Part shown: positions 59,087 to 64,000 of the stretch, in pieces
How positions within the stretch are numbered: position 1 is the first letter of the stretch
Layout of the letters: each line of letters begins with the position of its first letter
DNA from: Ziziphus jujuba
Taxonomy: Eukaryota > Streptophyta > Magnoliopsida > Rosales > Rhamnaceae
Reading direction: 5' to 3'
DNA: 64,000 nucleotides
NCBI RefSeq assembly: GCF_031755915.1
Contig: NC_083388.1
Span: 12,598,501 to 12,662,500, forward strand
Program-made: the position numbers and the translations under genes
Notes under the pieces: generated by a model
What the model was told of the DNA's origin: nothing
Databases searched by the model: none
The model's input: the letters and a program-made list of their open reading frames with translations, nothing else

Positions 59087-61700
59087 TGGTATCAAAGCTT
59101 AAACCTCCAAGCACAACCATGTCTTCTTCAATTCCGAAAGAACCAACTCTCACCATTCAATCTGTCCATCAATGCATTAGCCTTGTTTCTGTCTACTCAC
59201 GTCCATTAACTTCTTACTATGGCAATCTTAAATTCTTCCTTTGTTGCAAAGCCTTTGTGTGCTTCACCATATTACAGATGCTAAAACGGCTGAGTTAGGA
59301 ATTGATAACGGTAGCAAAAATGTTAACAAAGATGTTGATTCATGGATCGTTAATGACAACCACTTAACTATTTGGCTTTATGGAAATATGATTTAGAATG
59401 TGATAAACTTAGTCATTGGAGTTGAAACAACAAGGAAAGTTTAGACCTTGCTAGAAGAATAGTTATTTCCTTCTACAAAGGGGAAGGAAGCACAACTAAA
59501 AAATATGTTAACTATATTCAAGAAGGGCTCCCTCACAATTAATGAGAACTTTCAACTACAGATAAAGTTTTTCAACTTCCTCAAGGCTAGAGACCCAAAC
59601 ACAAGGAGTTTTGGCTTACTATAGTTACTAAGCCTCCATACCCAACCTTTAATCAGTTTATCTTGGCTCCTCAAAGTCACAAGAAACCATGACTTCTAAA
59701 AAGGAAGAAGAGAAACAATACCTAGAACATGCTCAAGCCTTCTTGGGGAAGCTAGGTCATGGAAGGAACAACAGAGGTGGTAAAAACTTTAACTCTAGAG
59801 GTTGTGCATTTGCATCAGCTGCTAGTCACAATTCAAAGAGATTAGTTATGCAGCATACACCAACCTTTCATGAAGAGTGTGGAATCAACAAAAACAGCAG
59901 CCTAAAATTTTAGATTAGTTGTCCAATCGTGAACGCCCAAAGATGCAGTGCCAAATTTGTTGTAATTTTTTTCTCACGGTTCTAGATTACTGCTTATACT
60001 AACTCGATGACACACCTCAGGCATTGGCCACTCTTTGTCTCTCAATGAATGTAATGATGATTCCTTTTATATGGATTCTGGATCGACTTTTCACATAATC
60101 AATGATCCAAGTAAACTTATCAATCCTAAAACTTATAATGATCATGATGTAATTTATTCTAGTAGTGAAGCTGGTTTACCAATGTCACATATTGGCAATG
60201 CTCATATTTCTAAAAATCATAAAATGTAATTAAAGAATGTTCTTGTTGTACCTAATCTCACCAAAAATCTATTATTTATTGGAAAACTCATATTTGATAA
60301 CTAGTATACATTTAAGTTTAGTACTTTTGGTTTCTTGTTAAAGCATGAAAAAAAAAAGGATAGTGGCACAAAGGCATAGGTGAGGATAACTATGTGCATT
60401 GGATGAACCATATAATGAAGTTCTAACAGCAACAAAAGAAAGTAGTGCATCTTTAGCACTCTAGCATCAAAGGTTAAGCCACCCCAACTTTAAGTATCTA
60501 CATATTTTGAAGACGAAGAAACATATTGATAACGCACGATGGAGTTCTAAACCTTCTATATATACTAGTTGTTAACTAGGAAAAAGTTGTAAACTTTCAT
60601 TTGGTTCATCTACTAAAATTTTTAAATTTCCTAATGAAAAGATCCATCATGATTTTTTGGGTCCTACACTTGTTGCCTCTTCTCAAAAGTCTTGATTATA
60701 TGCTATCTTTTTGGATGACTTCTCAAGGTTTTCATGGTTGTATCCTTTTAAGAAGAAATTTGAATTTTTTAGCTAATTTATCATATTCCAAAAATTGATT
60801 GAGAAATAATCTTATCACAAGATAAAGATTTTTCAATGCAATTGTGGTGGCAAAGTTAATTCCAATGTACTTCTTAAATATCTCCAATAGTATGGCATAT
60901 AGTAGCATCGATCTTGTCCGAGAATTCCTAAATAAAATGGAGGTTTCAAGCATAAGCATCGACATATTGTAGAAACCAAGCTGACCTTGTTATTTCAAGC
61001 AAACCTCTCACTATCTCTTAGGATGGATGCTTCTAATAGCAACTTATTTAATAAATAGGCTACCATCAACTAAACTTAGTGGTAATTCCCCTTACTTTAG
61101 GTTATATCAAAGACAATTTAATTATAACAGCTTACGGGTGTTCAATTGTAAGTCCTTCCCATCCTTGAAGTATCTAGGTCATAATAAATTTCAATAAAAA
61201 ACATATCCTTGTACATTCATTGGGTATAATTCTTTCCACATAGGTTACCAATGTCTTCTTTCTCCTACTAATCAAGTTTTTATTTTACTGCATGTCATCT
61301 TTGATGAGGAATATTTTTCCTATTTTTTTAATGCCACTACTTCCACTCCACATCATTTAGAACACATTAAATTTCCTGATTTTAATGAAGGGTCACATAG
61401 AATAGTCCATTCCACCATTCCTACCTCTAAAGATGATAATCTGCCTAAACAACGTATATCACACTGACCATCATTAGAATTTAATTTTACATCTCATAAT
61501 TCTAGTGTCATCAATATTCTAAATGTGCCCACTTTAGCCAATCCAATTTGTGACTAATATATCTAAAAGTCCACTTACAAATCCTTCTTCAACTATGATT
61601 AATACTATGTCATGCACATTTACTTTACGTGAAGAAAGGGAATAAACTGAAGAGCATGGGGAAAGGATAGGTAAAGAATTACAGGTATATTCTAAAAGAA

Positions 61701-61904
61701 ATAAAGATCGCAATCTAATCTTAGATGAAGAGATAAAGGAATAATAAAATTTAGTTGTAGTACTCGTAGCTACCATTCAAGTTGTAGAACTTGCAGAGCA
61801 AAATATAGATCGCAATATATTGTTAGATGAAGAGATAAAGGAATCTTAAAATTTAGTTTTGGTACTCGTAACTGCCATTCAAGTTGTAGAACTTGTAGAG
61901 CCTA
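61701..61904. repeat. About 102-bp tandem duplication inside the copia element
   Basis: ATAAAGATCGCAATCTAATC at 61701 and ATATAGATCGCAATATATTG at 61803 are each followed by GATGAAGAGATAAAGGAAT, an AAATTTAGTT block and CATTCAAGTTGTAGAACTTG. The copies have diverged by several bases. Confidence 0.8.
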
Positions 61905-63505
61905 TTGAACTTTTGACTACAGGTCAACATGCATGTAGAACTGTGGTCTATACCCACAAAACTTGTTCCATCAGATAACTTTTTACCTATTGAAAAAAAC
62001 TTTAAAAACTGCTCTTTTGGATGGTTGATGGCTCACTAGTCTGTAAGGAGAACTCAACACTTTAGCCACAAACAAAACATGGATATCAGTACCAAGACCT
62101 CTAAATGTCAATATTATTGGCTCAAAATGGGTTTACAATTTGAAATACAAAGACATGGGTCCCTTAATTGGTTCGAAGCATGTCTAGCTGCAAAATAATT
62201 CGCACAAGTTCTAGGACAAAACTATGATAAAACTTTTAGCCCCATTGTCAACCCCACTACCATTAGATTAATCATTCCTCTTGCAATATCTTGGAATTGG
62301 GTCTTAAAAGAGCTTAATGTTAAAACTGCCTTTCTTCATGGTAATCTTAAAGTGATTGTATACATGAAGCAACCTCATGGCTTTGTGAACCCTCAATTGC
62401 CTCAACTTGTGTTTTGTCTCCAAAAGTCTCTTTATGGCCATAAGCAAGTTCCACGAGCTTGGTTTGATCGGTTATCTCAATTTTTATTGAACCTCGGCTT
62501 TCTTCACAGTAAAAAGTTGATCTTTCGTTGTTTATATATAGTCATAGCTTAGTGCTTATTATATTTTTAATCTATGTGGATGATATAATTCTTGTAAGGA
62601 ATATTGCAACTCCTATTCACTCTTTAATCGAGAAATTTGGGACGGAATTTGCCATTAAAAACCTTGGCAGTTTGCATTATTTTTTGGAAATTTCTATCAA
62701 GTATTTCAAAGGTCATGCATTTCTTTCTCAATCATAGTACATTAAAGAAATCCTTCATTGTACAGGAATGCCCTCTTGTTCTTTCACAGCCATTCTAAGT
62801 AGTATTAGAGAAAAACTTCAGCCTACAGATTATGAACCTGTTAATCCCTTTATCCATCCTAGTATAGTGGGACACTAGTATCTTATATTTATTCGACCTG
62901 ATATTTGTCATACTATAAATTAGGATTGTCAACACTTCAACAATCCCATTGTTCTCCATTTTTGTATTGTATAAAGGATACTGCACTACCTTTAAGGTAC
63001 TCATGCTTATGGTTTATGATTTCTTAGTCAAAGTGCACCAAATTTGTATAGTTTTTTTATATTGACTGGGCAGGCTGTCCTATTACCAAACAAAGCACTT
63101 CAAATTTTTACTTTTTTCTGGGAGCAAACTATATTTTTTTTGGAATAATAAGAAACAACCAATTGTTTCTCGTTCAAGCACAGAAGCAAGTATATTTCCA
63201 TGGCTTCTACCACTACTAAAATCACAGGGATCACTTATCTCCTTCCTTTCATTGGTATCCGTCTCTTCTAGCCCCCACAACTATTTTGTGATAATATTAG
63301 TGCCTTGCATGTGACAGATAATCTCTTGTTTCATATACCATTTTGTTCATGAAAAAGTGGCTTTAGGTTTTCTTGTTACTCAATACATTGCTTTATTTAG
63401 TCAACTAGTAGATATATTCACAAAGCCTCTACCTCTAGCTAGTTTTAGTCTTTTCCATTTCAAGTTAAGAGTTCAATTTGTTCGCTCCACCAACTTGACA
63501 GGGCA

Positions 63506-63790
63506 TATTAAGGATATATCCTATGTATCAGTCGAAGATTGTGATGATCCAACTAAAGCAAGTCCATAATTTAAGAAATCAAAATGATATCATTAATGAA
63601 GGAAATCTCCAAAAGTCATAGAATAAAATGTGTCCATCCACATATAGAATCAATTAGCCTTATTTCTTTCCTTCTTTGTATATTTTGTAAAATGCGTAAT
63701 TACTTTGGAAGAACTATGTAATCTGTATAAAAATCTTATCAATGTTAATGAGAAGTACAATAACTCATTCTAACAGTTTAGAATTCCTTA
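63506..63790 (+). repeat. 3' LTR of the copia element (285 bp)
   Basis: TATTAAGGATATATCC to TTTAGAATTCCTTA, aligned along its whole length with 58801-59086. Both terminal dinucleotides have changed (TG to TA; CA to TA). The upstream polypurine tract is degraded (TTGACAGGGCA). Confidence 0.85.
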
Positions 63791-64000
63791 TCAATGTCCT
63801 ATAAAGGAAAAACATTGGGTCAACTCATTTAGTAGATGGGAGACAATCTTCGTGAGTTCCAATGGTCACTTAAGTGGGAATCTTAAATCCTCTATTATTG
63901 GTATAACCTACAACCTAACCTATAATGACAATCAGATACCTTACTTCTTAATAAGCCAAGGAGTGACAGGCTAAAGATTTGGACTTTTATTTTGACGAAA

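Larger units (their letters stand above)
58801..63790 (+). mobile_element. Ty1/copia element, complete structure but inactive (4990 bp)
   Basis: Two LTRs, a primer site, and gag, protease, integrase, RT and RNase H remnants in copia order lie between 5-bp flanks GCAAT (58796-58800) and TCAAT (63791-63795), 4 of 5 matching. In the first 60 bp the LTRs differ at about 12 positions, mostly transitions, so the insertion is old. Reading frames: gag from MSSSIPKEPT (59119) with a Gly/Asn/Arg-rich end (GHGRNNRGGKNFNSRG); protease MDSGST (60070); integrase HHDFLGP and FLDDFSRFSWLYPF (about 60650-60750); RT VKTAFLHGN, then LQKSLYGHKQVPRAWF and YVDDIILVRN (62570-62610); RNase H end VDIFTKPLPLASF (about 63409-63447). 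Stops and frameshifts are numerous. Confidence 0.85.

Noticed and set aside
1..64000. tRNA, rRNA, CRISPR, bacterial operons, phage or toxin systems
   Set aside because: Nothing of the kind was recognised; the window is plant nuclear DNA and the regular repeats are microsatellites, tandem duplications or transposons.

Overview
The window is nuclear DNA of a flowering plant, almost certainly a eudicot. It is AT-rich and spliced. It holds a plastid-targeted carbamoyl-phosphate synthase large subunit gene, a plant-specific LOB-domain (LBD) gene, and many plant-type LTR retrotransposons primed by initiator-methionine tRNA. The species cannot be named from the sequence alone. Only two genes look intact: CARB (14052-18650, +, three exons, 1200 residues) and a class I LBD transcription factor of the LBD1/LBD11 type (25387-26754, +, two exons, 215 residues).

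Left part (1-13800): degraded retroelement-like sequence, a hAT-type non-autonomous transposon (2676-3218), and a minus-strand pectin methylesterase (PME) pseudogene spread over about 3610-7731. A 750-bp unit carrying one PME exon has been tandemly multiplied downstream of the original exon. Beyond it lie a pararetrovirus-like RNase H fragment (8934-9175), an Athila-like Ty3/gypsy relic (about 10520-11592), and a long hairpin (12995-13103) 1 kb upstream of CARB.

Middle part (18650-38440): both genes are followed by long AT-rich stretches with microsatellites and foldback DNA transposons. The best-defined are a 1617-bp Mutator-like foldback with a perfect 9-bp target duplication (29324-30940) and a 784-bp element with a 9-bp duplication (8 of 9) and a C-rich, coding-looking interior (36392-37175). 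A small orphan terminal exon on the minus strand (22762-22865) could not be identified.

Right part (37186-64000): a nest of retrotransposons. It holds a CRM-like Ty3/gypsy chromovirus (40907-47112) whose polyprotein tail reads into its LTR, with two further LTR copies (37186-37975 minus; 51043-51879 plus). It also holds a 2.66-kb Tekay/Del-type LTR (47113-49774), a minus-strand Ty1/copia element (about 50880-55790) split by the 51043 solo LTR, a further copia RT relic, and a near full-length but dead copia element (58801-63790) inserted in a gypsy gag relic. All coding regions of these elements are broken.

No previously undescribed molecular system is evident. The most unusual items are the PME exon amplification, the foldback transposons with readable target duplications, the GC-AG intron of CARB, and repeated short tandem duplications across non-genic DNA. 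The two live genes work independently: CARB supplies carbamoyl phosphate for pyrimidine and arginine synthesis, and the LBD protein is a nuclear regulator.
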